From Verrucomicrobiota bacterium (lineage in GTDB: Bacteria; Verrucomicrobiota; Verrucomicrobiia; Methylacidiphilales; UBA1321): 64,000 nt of DNA. Below are positions 46,839 to 55,203 of this stretch, piece by piece. Position numbers and translations under genes: made by a program. Within the stretch, counting starts at the first letter, position 1. Each line of letters starts with the position of its first letter. The stretch covers positions 130,537 through 194,536 of the forward strand of contig JABDHJ010000001.1 of assembly GCA_013285645.1 (NCBI GenBank). The letters are read 5' to 3'. Under the pieces are notes generated by a model that made no database searches, was not told the DNA's origin, and worked only from the letters and a program-made list of their open reading frames with translations.

Positions 46839-47744
46839 TTAAGGACGCGGATGAAAACGCCGATGGACTTCCTTTAATCGCGCCTGATCGACATGGGTGT
46901 AAATCTGGGTGGTGGCGAGACTGGCATGGCCAAGCATTTCCTGGATCGCGCGCAGGTCGGCTCCGTGACTGAGAAGATGGGTGGCGAACGAATGCCGCAA
47001 AAGATGTGGCCAGATTTTCTTCTGCACCCCGGACAACCGCGCCGTTTCCTGAACGATCTGCCAGATTCGCGCGGTGGTTAGGCGACGTCCGTGCCCGCCG
47101 AGAAAAACTTCGCCGCCCGTTTTAGGCTTTACCAATTCGGGACGCCCCCGGGCCAACCAGCGATCCAGGGCAACGAGGGCTTTATCTCCAACCGGCACCA
47201 ATCGCTCACGATTTCCCTTACCGATCACTCGCAAAAGTCTTTCTTCGTGCAGGATATTTTCCAGGCGCAGGCCCGCCAATTCGCTGGCCCGCAAACCGCT
47301 GGCGTAAAGAACTTCCAGCAGAGCGCGGTCCCGCAAACCCAGTGGTGTTTCCGGTAATTCAAACGCGAGCAACTGCGCCACTTCCGCCTCGCTCAAGGTG
47401 TCCGGCAGACTTTGATTCAAGCGCGGGAGATCGAGAGCCGGAAGCAGATCGTGCTCGAGAAGTCCCTCCCGTTTCAAGTGAGCGATGAAGTGGCGTAGTG
47501 CAACGACGATCATCTTTATCGACGACGGGGCCAGTCGTCGTTCGGTCCGCCGGGCCCGCAGAAAATCGCGGATATTTTCTTTGCTGATAGCTCCGGGTGC
47601 AACGGTCGGATGCTTTTTTTCCATCCAAGCGACGAACGATTCCAATGCGATGCGATTAATCAACTGCGTGTTGACCGCGTGACTTTTCTCCGTGGCGAGA
47701 TAGCCCAGGCACCCCTCGATGGCCTCTTCCCATTCGGGATTCAC
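46839..47744 (-). CDS. xerD: Tyrosine recombinase XerD-like
   Basis: This 301-residue recombinase has the catalytic set Arg in ASGLRASELAGL, Lys in GKGNRERLVP, HLLRHSFATHLLSHGADL, LGHAS and Tyr in TTQIYTHV, a good match to XerD in length and wording. It likely partners the XerC-like protein 2 kb away. The start overlaps the end of the upstream nucleotidyltransferase gene by 4 bp, so it is translated from that message. Confidence 0.9.
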   Translation of the reverse strand: MNPEWEEAIEGCLGYLATEKSHAVNTQLINRIALESFVAWMEKKHPTVAPGAISKENIRDFLRARRTERRLAPSSIKMIVVALRHFIAHLKREGLLEHDLLPALDLPRLNQSLPDTLSEAEVAQLLAFELPETPLGLRDRALLEVLYASGLRASELAGLRLENILHEERLLRVIGKGNRERLVPVGDKALVALDRWLARGRPELVKPKTGGEVFLGGHGRRLTTARIWQIVQETARLSGVQKKIWPHLLRHSFATHLLSHGADLRAIQEMLGHASLATTQIYTHVDQARLKEVHRRFHPRP

Positions 47745-48718
47745 GAGGCGCGACGATTCAATTCCGCCAGGACCGAGGGATCGCGAACATCAGCCCAGGC
47801 GCGTTGCAGCGTCACGCCGCGGAGACGGGCTCCCTCTTTCACGAGGGCTTTGAGGGCATCCGTAAATTCGTATTCACCGCGGGGCGATTTTTTCAGCTTG
47901 GCGGTATACCTGAAGATCAACGAAGGAAGAATATAGATGCCCGCATTATAATAAGCGTTGGCTGGCACCTGACCTGAACCACCTTTTTCTACAAGATCGA
48001 TCATAAAGCTTTCTTGATCGAGAACAACCGCCCCACCTTTAGTTAAATCTTCACCGTCTTTAACTGCGATCACGCCCGTTTCATAAAAGGACTCTACCAG
48101 CAATTTATAGTCAGTGGGTGGCCGTAATAGAATATCTCCATAAGTAAGAAGAAAAGCGTCCCTTCCAACCCAATCTTTCGCCAATTCAGGAGCCTTCCCA
48201 GTACCGTCCTGCACAACCTGCTCACCGTAAGAAATGCTCACTTTCCATCGGCTACCATCGTCAAAGTAATCGCGAATTACATCTCCACACCAACCGGTGA
48301 TGATGAAAAAATCGAGAATATTCGCCTCGTCGCGCAAGCCCTCAACGATATGTTCTAGGACTGGTTTTCCTTCAACCTGAACCATCGGCTTGGGCAAACT
48401 CGCAGTAAGATCGCCCATACGCGTCCCCTTCCCGGCGGCGAGAATCACTGCCTTCTTAATTTTCGGGAGGTTTAAGGAATCGCAATCTTCTACTGTATAA
48501 CCACAGGAAACGAGATATTGAGTCGTTCGTTCAAAAGCTATATTTCTCCTAGCCTGTAATTCCGGATCAACTCCTCTTTTAATTCTACCTTCTAACGAAA
48601 GCGTCTTGAGATCCTCTCTACTGAAATCAAAAGTAAATATAATTGTCTCTGCCGAATCTTCATAGAGAAGTGTTCGGGCGTGGGGACCGAAATTCACTTT
48701 GTAGTCTGGGGAACTCAT
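47741..48718 (-). CDS. NTP-transferase (NDP-sugar pyrophosphorylase-like) with extra N-terminal domain
   Basis: From ATG 48718 the protein is about 325 residues. The nucleotidyltransferase domain starts near residue 88: KAVILAAGKGTRMGDLTASLPKPMVQVEGKPVLEHI, then LLTYGDIL with the catalytic Asp and YNAGIYILPS. It activates a sugar-1-phosphate with an NTP, as in GlmU or RmlA relatives. The first ~85 residues (NFGPHARTLLYEDSAETIIFTFD) are outside the family core and not recognised. The open frame continues to a GTG at 48790, so the start is uncertain. The coding region is noticeably more AT-rich than its neighbours. Confidence 0.85.
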   Translation of the reverse strand: MSSPDYKVNFGPHARTLLYEDSAETIIFTFDFSREDLKTLSLEGRIKRGVDPELQARRNIAFERTTQYLVSCGYTVEDCDSLNLPKIKKAVILAAGKGTRMGDLTASLPKPMVQVEGKPVLEHIVEGLRDEANILDFFIITGWCGDVIRDYFDDGSRWKVSISYGEQVVQDGTGKAPELAKDWVGRDAFLLTYGDILLRPPTDYKLLVESFYETGVIAVKDGEDLTKGGAVVLDQESFMIDLVEKGGSGQVPANAYYNAGIYILPSLIFRYTAKLKKSPRGEYEFTDALKALVKEGARLRGVTLQRAWADVRDPSVLAELNRRAS

Positions 48719-48759
48719 CTCCCCATGTAACCGGGTGCGCGGCCAAAGGCCAAGTCTCT

Positions 48760-49677
48760 TTACTTCGAGAAGAGCAAATTGAAGATCCACTGCACCCAGC
48801 CTTTGGTGGCGGAAACGGGCGCTGCAGGAGTCGACGGTGCGGAGGCGGGACCGCCCGCGATGGTGCTGTTGGGACCGCCTGCTACTCCGAACGTGGAAGA
48901 GGCAATTTTATCGCTACTGGAATGCATCGTGACGCACACCGCGCCGATCAACATCACCCCGGCGTTGGGCGGCGTGTCCAGTAATGACCCGCTGACCAGC
49001 ATCAGGCCCGCAACCGGCATGTTGCCTTCGCGGGATCTCCAGGTTCCACCGGTGAGCACCTCCGGCGTAAGAATTTTGCGCCCCGTCTCATCCTCATAAT
49101 GGGCCGGGTCGTGGACGAGAAGCATGTCCGGCATCGCGTTGACCAGCGTGACGGCATGGCCCGCGTTCCAGGCATTGGTAAACGTGTCTGTGTTTTGATC
49201 GTGAGCGCAATAGGCCAAAAGCAGAATGAAGCCCTTGTTGGGATCATCGTTCTCCTTCAGCCAATCCGCAGTGAAGGGCTTCATGCCGAGGCCACGAAAT
49301 TCGGTGTCACCGTCATAGCCCGCTTCCTCGATATATTTCTTGATGCCATCCGCGATCTTGTCCGGACGCGTTCCCCAGTCATAATTCGCGTCGGTGGCGG
49401 CCATGAGACGGCGAACGGTGTGGATATAACCATCCTGCCTGTTGTCCCCCGGGACGATCAGCTTGGGATAACCATGCAGGCCAAACCAGATGATAAGATT
49501 GGCCGTGGAAGTCGGCAGGCAGGTTTGGTCAATCTGGGCCAGATCGGGCATTCCTTCTTTTTCATCCGCAATGGCGGGAAGCAGAAACAGCCCCGTCACG
49601 AATAATCCAAGCCACGTGACTCGTGTTAGTCGGAGCATTCGATGAGAACTCACTAAGGGAGATTTAGCACGGTTCAT
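48760..49677 (-). CDS. Secreted C39-like cysteine peptidase-fold protein
   Basis: The 305-residue protein has a signal peptide (WLGLFVTGLFLLPAIA-DEK) and a papain-like pattern: the Gln/Cys pair in DQTCLPTSTANLIIWFG and the His/Asp pair in NAGHAVTLVNAMPDMLLVHDP, as in peptidase C39-like domains. A Ser/Pro-rich low-complexity stretch near the end precedes a short hydrophobic WVQWIFNLLFSK tail. A periplasmic or surface protease-like role is inferred. It sits just upstream of the nucleotidyltransferase gene, whose extended frame overlaps its 3' end. Confidence 0.6.
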   Translation of the reverse strand: MNRAKSPLVSSHRMLRLTRVTWLGLFVTGLFLLPAIADEKEGMPDLAQIDQTCLPTSTANLIIWFGLHGYPKLIVPGDNRQDGYIHTVRRLMAATDANYDWGTRPDKIADGIKKYIEEAGYDGDTEFRGLGMKPFTADWLKENDDPNKGFILLLAYCAHDQNTDTFTNAWNAGHAVTLVNAMPDMLLVHDPAHYEDETGRKILTPEVLTGGTWRSREGNMPVAGLMLVSGSLLDTPPNAGVMLIGAVCVTMHSSSDKIASSTFGVAGGPNSTIAGGPASAPSTPAAPVSATKGWVQWIFNLLFSK

Positions 49678-49696
49678 GCCTTCTCCCTCATGGTTT

Positions 49697-50317
49697 TCAG
49701 AATTCGGCCGAGGTCGTGATGACCTTGCCGACCAAGCCGTATGATTTCGCTTCCTCGGCGCTCATCCAGTAATTGCGGTCCGTATCCAGTTCGATCTTTT
49801 CCATCGATTGCCCGGTCTGGACGGAGAAGATGCGGTTGAGCCGCTCGCGCATCTTGAGGATTTCCGCCGCCTCAATGCTGATATCGGTCGCCTGACCGCC
49901 CACGCCGCCGCTCGGCTGATGGAGCATGAAACGGGTATTGGGCAGCGAGTAGCGATTCTCTTTGGGCAAAGCGGCGAAAATCAACGCGCCTGCACTGGCC
50001 ACCCAGCCGGTGCCGAGGATTTTGACCTTGGGCTTCACGAAACGGAGCATGTCATGAATGGTATCGCCCGCCTCGACGTGGCCGCCTTGGGAATTGATGA
50101 TGACCTTGATGTCGTTATCGTTCAGCGCGGAAAGCAGAATCAGTTTCTCGCAAACCTCGCGGGCCACCTTCTGGTTGATCTCGCCAAAAAGGAGAATGGT
50201 ACGGGTCTCCAGGAATTTTTCCTCGAGCTTTGACTTGGGCTCTTTCTCTTTCTTTTCTTTCTCCTCTTTTTCAGGAGCATCTTCGCGTAACGGGGACAAA
50301 TAAGGCAGGAAATCCAT
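49697..50317 (-). CDS. ClpP-family serine protease subunit (divergent paralogue)
   Basis: The product from ATG 50317 is 206 residues. The ClpP catalytic set is present: Ser in GWVASAGALIF, His in MLHQPSGG and Asp in ELDTDRNYWMSAEEA. The Ser motif is VASAGA instead of the usual AASMGA, and a charged stretch (EKEEKEKKEKEPKSKLEEK) precedes the core, so this is not the standard housekeeping ClpP1. No ClpX or ClpA gene is adjacent. The first start in the open frame (50368) adds 17 poor residues and is not preferred. Confidence 0.88.
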   Translation of the reverse strand: MDFLPYLSPLREDAPEKEEKEKKEKEPKSKLEEKFLETRTILLFGEINQKVAREVCEKLILLSALNDNDIKVIINSQGGHVEAGDTIHDMLRFVKPKVKILGTGWVASAGALIFAALPKENRYSLPNTRFMLHQPSGGVGGQATDISIEAAEILKMRERLNRIFSVQTGQSMEKIELDTDRNYWMSAEEAKSYGLVGKVITTSAEF

Positions 50318-50377
50318 GCCTACAGCATACCTGAACGCGCCGTAGTGGCAATCAGTCTTCGGTGACAAGAGAGGGGG

Positions 50378-50521
50378 AGTTTTTGACGGAATTATTCCAG
50401 ATAGGATGGGGACGATTTAGAAGATAAGCCGGGGATCGACTGGCAGTGGTCACGTTCACTCCCATCCAATTCGGACTGCCTTTTGCTTAACAATTCCGTA
50501 ATTCCGTTAATTCCGTCAAAA
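50378..50521. repeat. TTTTTGACGGAATTA repeat pair flanking the clpP-taq gap
   Basis: TTTTTGACGGAATTA at 50378-50392 and its complement within TTAATTCCGTCAAAAA at 50506-50521 form an inverted pair enclosing the gap. The right part is extended by another ATTCCG unit. The same word recurs near 52040-52066 and 61160-61260, so this is a dispersed repeat family. The gap holds no gene. Confidence 0.65.
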
Positions 50522-50533
50522 ATTCAGCGCTTC

Positions 50534-52030
50534 TTAAATCCGATACTTCGCTTTCAGATAATCCATGAAGTAGGTCGCCTTCGTCGATTCGCCGGTGGCG
50601 CGTTCGATCAATTCTGACGGGGAGTAGCGGCGGCCATGCCGGTGAATCTTTTCCTGCAACCATGTCAGCAAGCGTCCGTAATTGCCTCCTTTGAGATCGG
50701 ATTCCAATCCGGGGACTTGTTGTGTCGCGGCATGAAATAGTTGGGCGGCGTTCAAGGTGCCGAGTGTGTAGGTGGGAAAATAACCGATCAGGCCGAGGGC
50801 CCAGTGAGTGTCCTGTAGGCAACCGCGCGCATCGTCCGGCACGGGGATTTGGAACAACTCCTCGAAACGGGTGTTCCAGGCGCGGGGAAGATCGGCCACG
50901 GCCAGTTCTCCCGAAACGAGCCGTTGCTCGATTTCGAAGCGCAGGATGATGTGCAGATTATAGGTCGCCTCATCGGCTTCGACGCGGATGTGAGTCGACT
51001 TCACGCGGTTAACGATGATCCAGAATTCCTCCAGCGACAGCGCGGCGAGATCGAGAAATTGTTTCTGCACACGCGGATACCATTGCTGCCAGAACGACAG
51101 GCTGCGGCCCACCTGATTCTCCCACAAACGTGATTGCGATTCGTGAATCCCGAGCGAAAGATACGTGCCCATCGGCGTGCCAAATTGTTCCGGCACGAGC
51201 CCCTGCGTATAGAGGCCATGCCCCGCCTCGTGCATCACGCCAAAGAGCGAACTGGTGAAATCCTTTTCGTTGTACCGCGTGGTCAGGCGACAATCCTTCG
51301 GCCCCATCTCGGTGCAGAACGGATGCACCGTGGTGTCGATCCGGCCCGCACCGAAATCGAAGCCCATTGCCTCGGCCACTTGACGATTCAGCGCCTGTTG
51401 CGCAGGAATCGAGTAATTTCCATCGAGCCGCGCGGGATCGACTGCCCCGGTGATTTCCTGCAGGCGAGGCAGCAGCGGTGTGAGTTGCTTTTGAAGATCG
51501 GCAAAGACCGGCGCGAGATCGGCGGCACGCGCACCAGGTTCGTAACCTTCCAGCAACGCATCGTAAGCGCAGGTTGTATAACCCCAGGCATCGGCCTGCT
51601 CGCGCACCAGCCCGAGAATTTTTTCGAGCCATGGCGCAAAGGAGGAGAAATCCGATTTGCTTCGCGCCTGCGCCCAGGTCTCGCGGGCCAACGACGTAGT
51701 CCGGGCAAGTTCCTCCACGAGACGACCGGGCAATTTCGTCGCACGATCATAGTCGCGGCGCCACTCGCGTACATTCGCCGCACGGAGAGCCATCTCCTCT
51801 TCATCTGAGCATGACGGCAATTGATCCTCGCAGGCCTTGATCCAATCGCCCACTTCCGCACTGGTGCCGAGACGATGCGTCAGACCGGCGAACTGCCCCA
51901 GTTGCTCGGCACGATAAGCCCCCGCCTTGGCTGGCATGTAGGTTTCCTGGTCCCACGACAGGACGCTGGCGGCACTATTATAGAGAGCGATTTCCTTGGA
52001 GCGTTGCAGGAGAGATTCGTAGGCGTTCAT
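50534..52030 (-). CDS. M32 carboxypeptidase (Taq-type)
   Basis: This 498-residue metallopeptidase has the zinc motif HEAGH at residues 267-271 and, in order, DQETYMP, DTTVHPFCTEMGPKDCRLTTRYNE, and the C-terminal HIRVEADEATYNLHIILRFEIEQ and DTHWALGLIGYFPTY. These are conserved in carboxypeptidase Taq. It removes C-terminal residues from peptides in the cytoplasm. The ATG at 52030 fits the family; the frame upstream (to 52132) runs into repeat sequence. It is divergent from the LuxE-like gene. Confidence 0.93.
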   Translation of the reverse strand: MNAYESLLQRSKEIALYNSAASVLSWDQETYMPAKAGAYRAEQLGQFAGLTHRLGTSAEVGDWIKACEDQLPSCSDEEEMALRAANVREWRRDYDRATKLPGRLVEELARTTSLARETWAQARSKSDFSSFAPWLEKILGLVREQADAWGYTTCAYDALLEGYEPGARAADLAPVFADLQKQLTPLLPRLQEITGAVDPARLDGNYSIPAQQALNRQVAEAMGFDFGAGRIDTTVHPFCTEMGPKDCRLTTRYNEKDFTSSLFGVMHEAGHGLYTQGLVPEQFGTPMGTYLSLGIHESQSRLWENQVGRSLSFWQQWYPRVQKQFLDLAALSLEEFWIIVNRVKSTHIRVEADEATYNLHIILRFEIEQRLVSGELAVADLPRAWNTRFEELFQIPVPDDARGCLQDTHWALGLIGYFPTYTLGTLNAAQLFHAATQQVPGLESDLKGGNYGRLLTWLQEKIHRHGRRYSPSELIERATGESTKATYFMDYLKAKYRI

Positions 52031-52083
52031 GAGAAAATCATTTTTGACGGGATTAACGGAATTAACGACTGAAAAAGCGGACA

Positions 52084-52259
52084 AATTTAACAGGAAAACA
52101 TGAAGACATGAAATACATGAAGGAAACAACAAGAAATCTTTCTCGAAATAATCCGTCGTCTTTCGACAAGCTCAAGATGACGAACTTTCGAGAGAGGTTT
52201 TGTAATTCTTCAGAAACTCATTTCATGTATTTCATGTCTTCATGTTTTCCTGTTAAATT
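52084..52259. repeat. Perfect 38-bp inverted repeat in the taq/luxE-like divergent region
   Basis: Arms at 52084-52121 and 52222-52259 are perfect 38-nt inverted copies (TTCATGTATTTCATG...TTTCCTGTTAAATT), enclosing 100 bp. Inside lies TCTTTCGACAAGCTCAAGATGACG, a degenerate relative of the 43719 element. The right arm ends 3 bp before the LuxE-like ATG. A related, shorter copy of the arm is at about 9400-9438. Confidence 0.8.
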
Positions 52260-52262
52260 CGC

Positions 52263-53354
52263 ATGCCCTCGATGACCATGTCCACACTCCCTGATTTTGC
52301 CCAGCCTGTGAGCCGCCGAGCGTGGACTAAACGATTGCTGGGACCGATTGACGAGGCGACATGGGATGAACTCGCGCGCGGACTCTTCGCTTGCCAGTTC
52401 GCGCGGGTTCCGGCCTATCGCCGACTTTGCACTGCCCACGGAATCACCCCAAAACAGCTCGTTTCGTGGCGCGATATTCCCGCCGTCCCGCAACAACTCT
52501 TCAAGCGCGAAAAGCTTTTTGTCCACGGTTCCGCCAAACCTGCCGCTGTCTACGAAACCAGCGGCACGACCACCGGTCAGCCGGGACGGCAGCATTTGCT
52601 GAGCACGGATATTTATCGCGCCGTTTCGATTGAAGGAGCGCGACGAGTCGGACCTCTTCACAGCAATCCGCAATTTCATTTTCTTACGCCATCGCCAGCG
52701 GAAACTCCTCATTCATCGCTGAGCGCGATGTTCGGCTTCTGGCAAAAGGCTTCCGGCCAAGCGGACTCCCTCTTCTGGATACGCAAAGGCCGCTTTGAGT
52801 TCGACGGACTGCGCGAAACGCTTTCGCAGGCAATCAGCGTGGGCCAGCCGGTAGCCATTTGCGGAACGGCGTTCAGCTTCGTCCATCTGATCGATGCGTG
52901 GGCCGATCTCCCTCCGTTGCGCCTTCCACCCGAAAGCTGGCTGCTGGAAACGGGAGGCTTCAAGGGCCGCAGTCGCGAGGTCTCCAAGGCCGAACTTTAC
53001 GCTCAGCTTGCGCAAATCTTTACCGTCCCCGATTACGCCATTTGGAATGAATACGGCATGAGCGAACTTTCCAGCCAGGCCTACGCACATGGCACATCCG
53101 GCCTTCACGGAACTCCGCCGTGGACTCGTGTGCTGGTTTGCCATCCCTCCACAGGTCGCGAAGTCAGTGTTGGCCAGCGTGGGCTAATCAGATGGTTCGA
53201 CCTGGCCAATGTCGATTCGGTTCTGGCGTTGCAAACCCTCGACCTCGCCGAGCGAACCGCGTCCGGTTTTCGACTTCTTGGTCGCCTCTCCCGCACCGAG
53301 CCGCGCGGTTGTTCCCTCAGCGCGGAAGATTTGACAACGAGCGCTACGCGTTGA
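52263..53354 (+). CDS. LuxE-like acyl-protein synthetase (adenylating)
   Basis: This 363-residue protein has the ATP/AMP-forming segment YETSGTTTGQPGRQHLLS and later NEYGMSELSSQAYAHG, typical of LuxE and related acyl-protein synthetases of the ANL superfamily. LuxE activates a fatty acid and passes it, via a Cys, to LuxC. An acyl-reductase LuxC homologue lies two genes downstream, but there is no LuxA, LuxB or LuxD. Three Mets occur in the first six codons; none has a clear ribosome site, and the 5' end abuts a repeat. Confidence 0.82.
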   Translation: MPSMTMSTLPDFAQPVSRRAWTKRLLGPIDEATWDELARGLFACQFARVPAYRRLCTAHGITPKQLVSWRDIPAVPQQLFKREKLFVHGSAKPAAVYETSGTTTGQPGRQHLLSTDIYRAVSIEGARRVGPLHSNPQFHFLTPSPAETPHSSLSAMFGFWQKASGQADSLFWIRKGRFEFDGLRETLSQAISVGQPVAICGTAFSFVHLIDAWADLPPLRLPPESWLLETGGFKGRSREVSKAELYAQLAQIFTVPDYAIWNEYGMSELSSQAYAHGTSGLHGTPPWTRVLVCHPSTGREVSVGQRGLIRWFDLANVDSVLALQTLDLAERTASGFRLLGRLSRTEPRGCSLSAEDLTTSATR

Positions 53355-53428
53355 CCTTTATCCCGGCGTGCTTTCCAACAAAAGACTCGCCGATTGGGCC
53401 GTTCATATAAATACTCATTTCTGCATCC

Positions 53429-54088
53429 ATGAAAAGTATGCATATCCCTCACCGTCTTTTGCCAACCATCGCCTGGATCGCGTTAGCCGTTGCGGGAAGC
53501 AACTTTTCGCTTTTCGCCCAAGATAAACCGACCTCTTCCAATTATGTCTCTGTCGATCAAATCAAGGGAATCGGGAAGTATAAACTCGGCCAGAACTTCA
53601 CCGAATTTCCTCCGGGCGTACTGCAAGTGATCGATCCCAAGGCCCATGGCGTTCTCTTGCGCGTAAGTCCGTATGGAGAAAATTATCTCGTCACCGATGT
53701 GACTGGATTGACCTGGGGCAACATTCCATTGTCGGGACTGGTCCTCACCTTTCACGCTGGCATTTTGATCGATATGCAAGCGGCGTTGAAGGCCAAGACG
53801 TTTGATTTCTACGCTGCCGACCGGGCCTTCAAATCGAAGTATGGCCCCAATGATTCCAAGACGTATCCGGTGGAAACGTGGAAGGGAAATCGGACTGAAG
53901 TTACTCTCATTTTTCCGGACGCGGACCTCAAGGATGCCAATTCGATCGATGCTCCGTCCGAGGGTAAGATCAACATCTTCGATCAAGGTCAGTGGGCTAA
54001 ATTTGAAGCTGCCCGCATTGCGGCGCTGAAGGACATTCTCGACAAGCGTTACCAGACCTCCGCCAAGACCGTGCAGGCCAATTTATAG
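53429..54088 (+). CDS. Secreted protein of unknown function within the luxE/luxC-like operon
   Basis: This 219-residue protein has a signal peptide (IAWIALAVAGSNFSLFA-QDK). The mature part (YVSVDQIKGIGKYKLGQNFTEFPPGVLQVID) resembles small exported proteins with a repeated beta fold, but I recognise no family. It lies between the LuxE-like and LuxC-like genes, and its stop overlaps the LuxC-like GTG start (TAGTG). A role in the same pathway is possible but unproven. Confidence 0.7.
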   Translation: MKSMHIPHRLLPTIAWIALAVAGSNFSLFAQDKPTSSNYVSVDQIKGIGKYKLGQNFTEFPPGVLQVIDPKAHGVLLRVSPYGENYLVTDVTGLTWGNIPLSGLVLTFHAGILIDMQAALKAKTFDFYAADRAFKSKYGPNDSKTYPVETWKGNRTEVTLIFPDADLKDANSIDAPSEGKINIFDQGQWAKFEAARIAALKDILDKRYQTSAKTVQANL

Positions 54089-55203
54089 TGTCGCGCGTCC
54101 TGACCACCTTACTCACTCCGTTGACCACCCGCCAGCGCCTCGACCTCCTCGCCCACGCCTATCCGCGACTTTTTCCGCGTGCGGAATTGATCCGGCTGCT
54201 GCGCGCGCAATTTGGCCATATCGATGCGCTGGATGGCTGGATTTCGCGCGATGGTGTCCGCGTTCGGGCCCGCACACCCAAGCTCATTTATCATGTCTGC
54301 GCGGGCAATCTCGCGGTATCGGCTTGGACGAGCTTGATGCACGGACTTCTGCTCGGCGCGCGCAATGTGGTGAAGCTCCCCGGAGATCGCGACGATTCAA
54401 GTGCCCGTGGGGAAATCCTGCGCTTTATCCGAGGACTGCCCGCACCTCTGCGCAAGTTGGTGGAAACGCACCGGAAGCTCGACGTTGAGATCTTGCGTCG
54501 TGCCGATGCCGTCGTTGCTTTTGGATCCGATGCGACCATGGCGAGCCTCCGTGATCAAACGCGCTGGGACCAAAAATTCATTGCTCACGGTCACGCGCTC
54601 AGCCTGCTTTGGATTTCCGATCCAAGTCTATTAACCACACTCCAAGCCCGCGCGTGCTCTCGAGATATTCTCACTTATGACCAACTGGGATGTCTTTCTC
54701 CACAGGCCATCTACGTGCCGCGTGGAGCCGACATCGTTGCACTGGGCAACAAACTCGCGGTCGCCTTGGAGGCTCATTGGCGCACGATCAAACTGAAACC
54801 CGCGCGTCCACTTTCCATCGCGGCACGGATTGTCGAAGCCCGCGATGTGGCTCATGCGCTTGGCCATCGTGTCTGGTTGTCGCCGCAAAATCATCTGGGC
54901 TGGATGCTCATCCACGATCCCGATCCAACTTTTCAACCGTCACCCCTTCACGGCGTCATCTATTTGCGCGAGATCGCGGAATCGAAGTTAACTGCCGCGC
55001 TCGCATCCGTCGCCGGACGCATCTCGACCGTCGGTGTCGCGGGCGGAATCTCCTCGCGTTTGGAAAATGTCTTTCTTAGCCTCGGCGTTTCACGTTTCTG
55101 CCCCGCCGGACATATGCAATTTCCACCTCTCACATGGCATCACGATGGCCGCTCCACCTTGGGCGACATGGTCACTTGGGTCGACTCTGAAAGGGGAGCG
55201 TGA
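54088..55203 (+). CDS. LuxC-like acyl-CoA/acyl-protein reductase
   Basis: This 371-residue protein matches LuxC: LIYHVCAGNLAVSAWTSLMHGLLLGARNVVKLPG in the NADPH half and DQLGCLSPQAIYVP with the acyl-accepting Cys202. LuxC reduces an activated fatty acid to a fatty aldehyde using NADPH. With the LuxE-like protein it would make an aldehyde for something other than light production, since no luciferase is present. The GTG start overlaps the preceding stop, and its end overlaps the next gene by 4 bp, so translation is coupled along the operon. Confidence 0.83.
   Translation: MSRVLTTLLTPLTTRQRLDLLAHAYPRLFPRAELIRLLRAQFGHIDALDGWISRDGVRVRARTPKLIYHVCAGNLAVSAWTSLMHGLLLGARNVVKLPGDRDDSSARGEILRFIRGLPAPLRKLVETHRKLDVEILRRADAVVAFGSDATMASLRDQTRWDQKFIAHGHALSLLWISDPSLLTTLQARACSRDILTYDQLGCLSPQAIYVPRGADIVALGNKLAVALEAHWRTIKLKPARPLSIAARIVEARDVAHALGHRVWLSPQNHLGWMLIHDPDPTFQPSPLHGVIYLREIAESKLTAALASVAGRISTVGVAGGISSRLENVFLSLGVSRFCPAGHMQFPPLTWHHDGRSTLGDMVTWVDSERGA

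Noticed and set aside
52263-55203. A bioluminescence (lux) operon
   Set aside because: LuxE- and LuxC-like genes are present but LuxA, LuxB and LuxD are absent, so light production is not supported.
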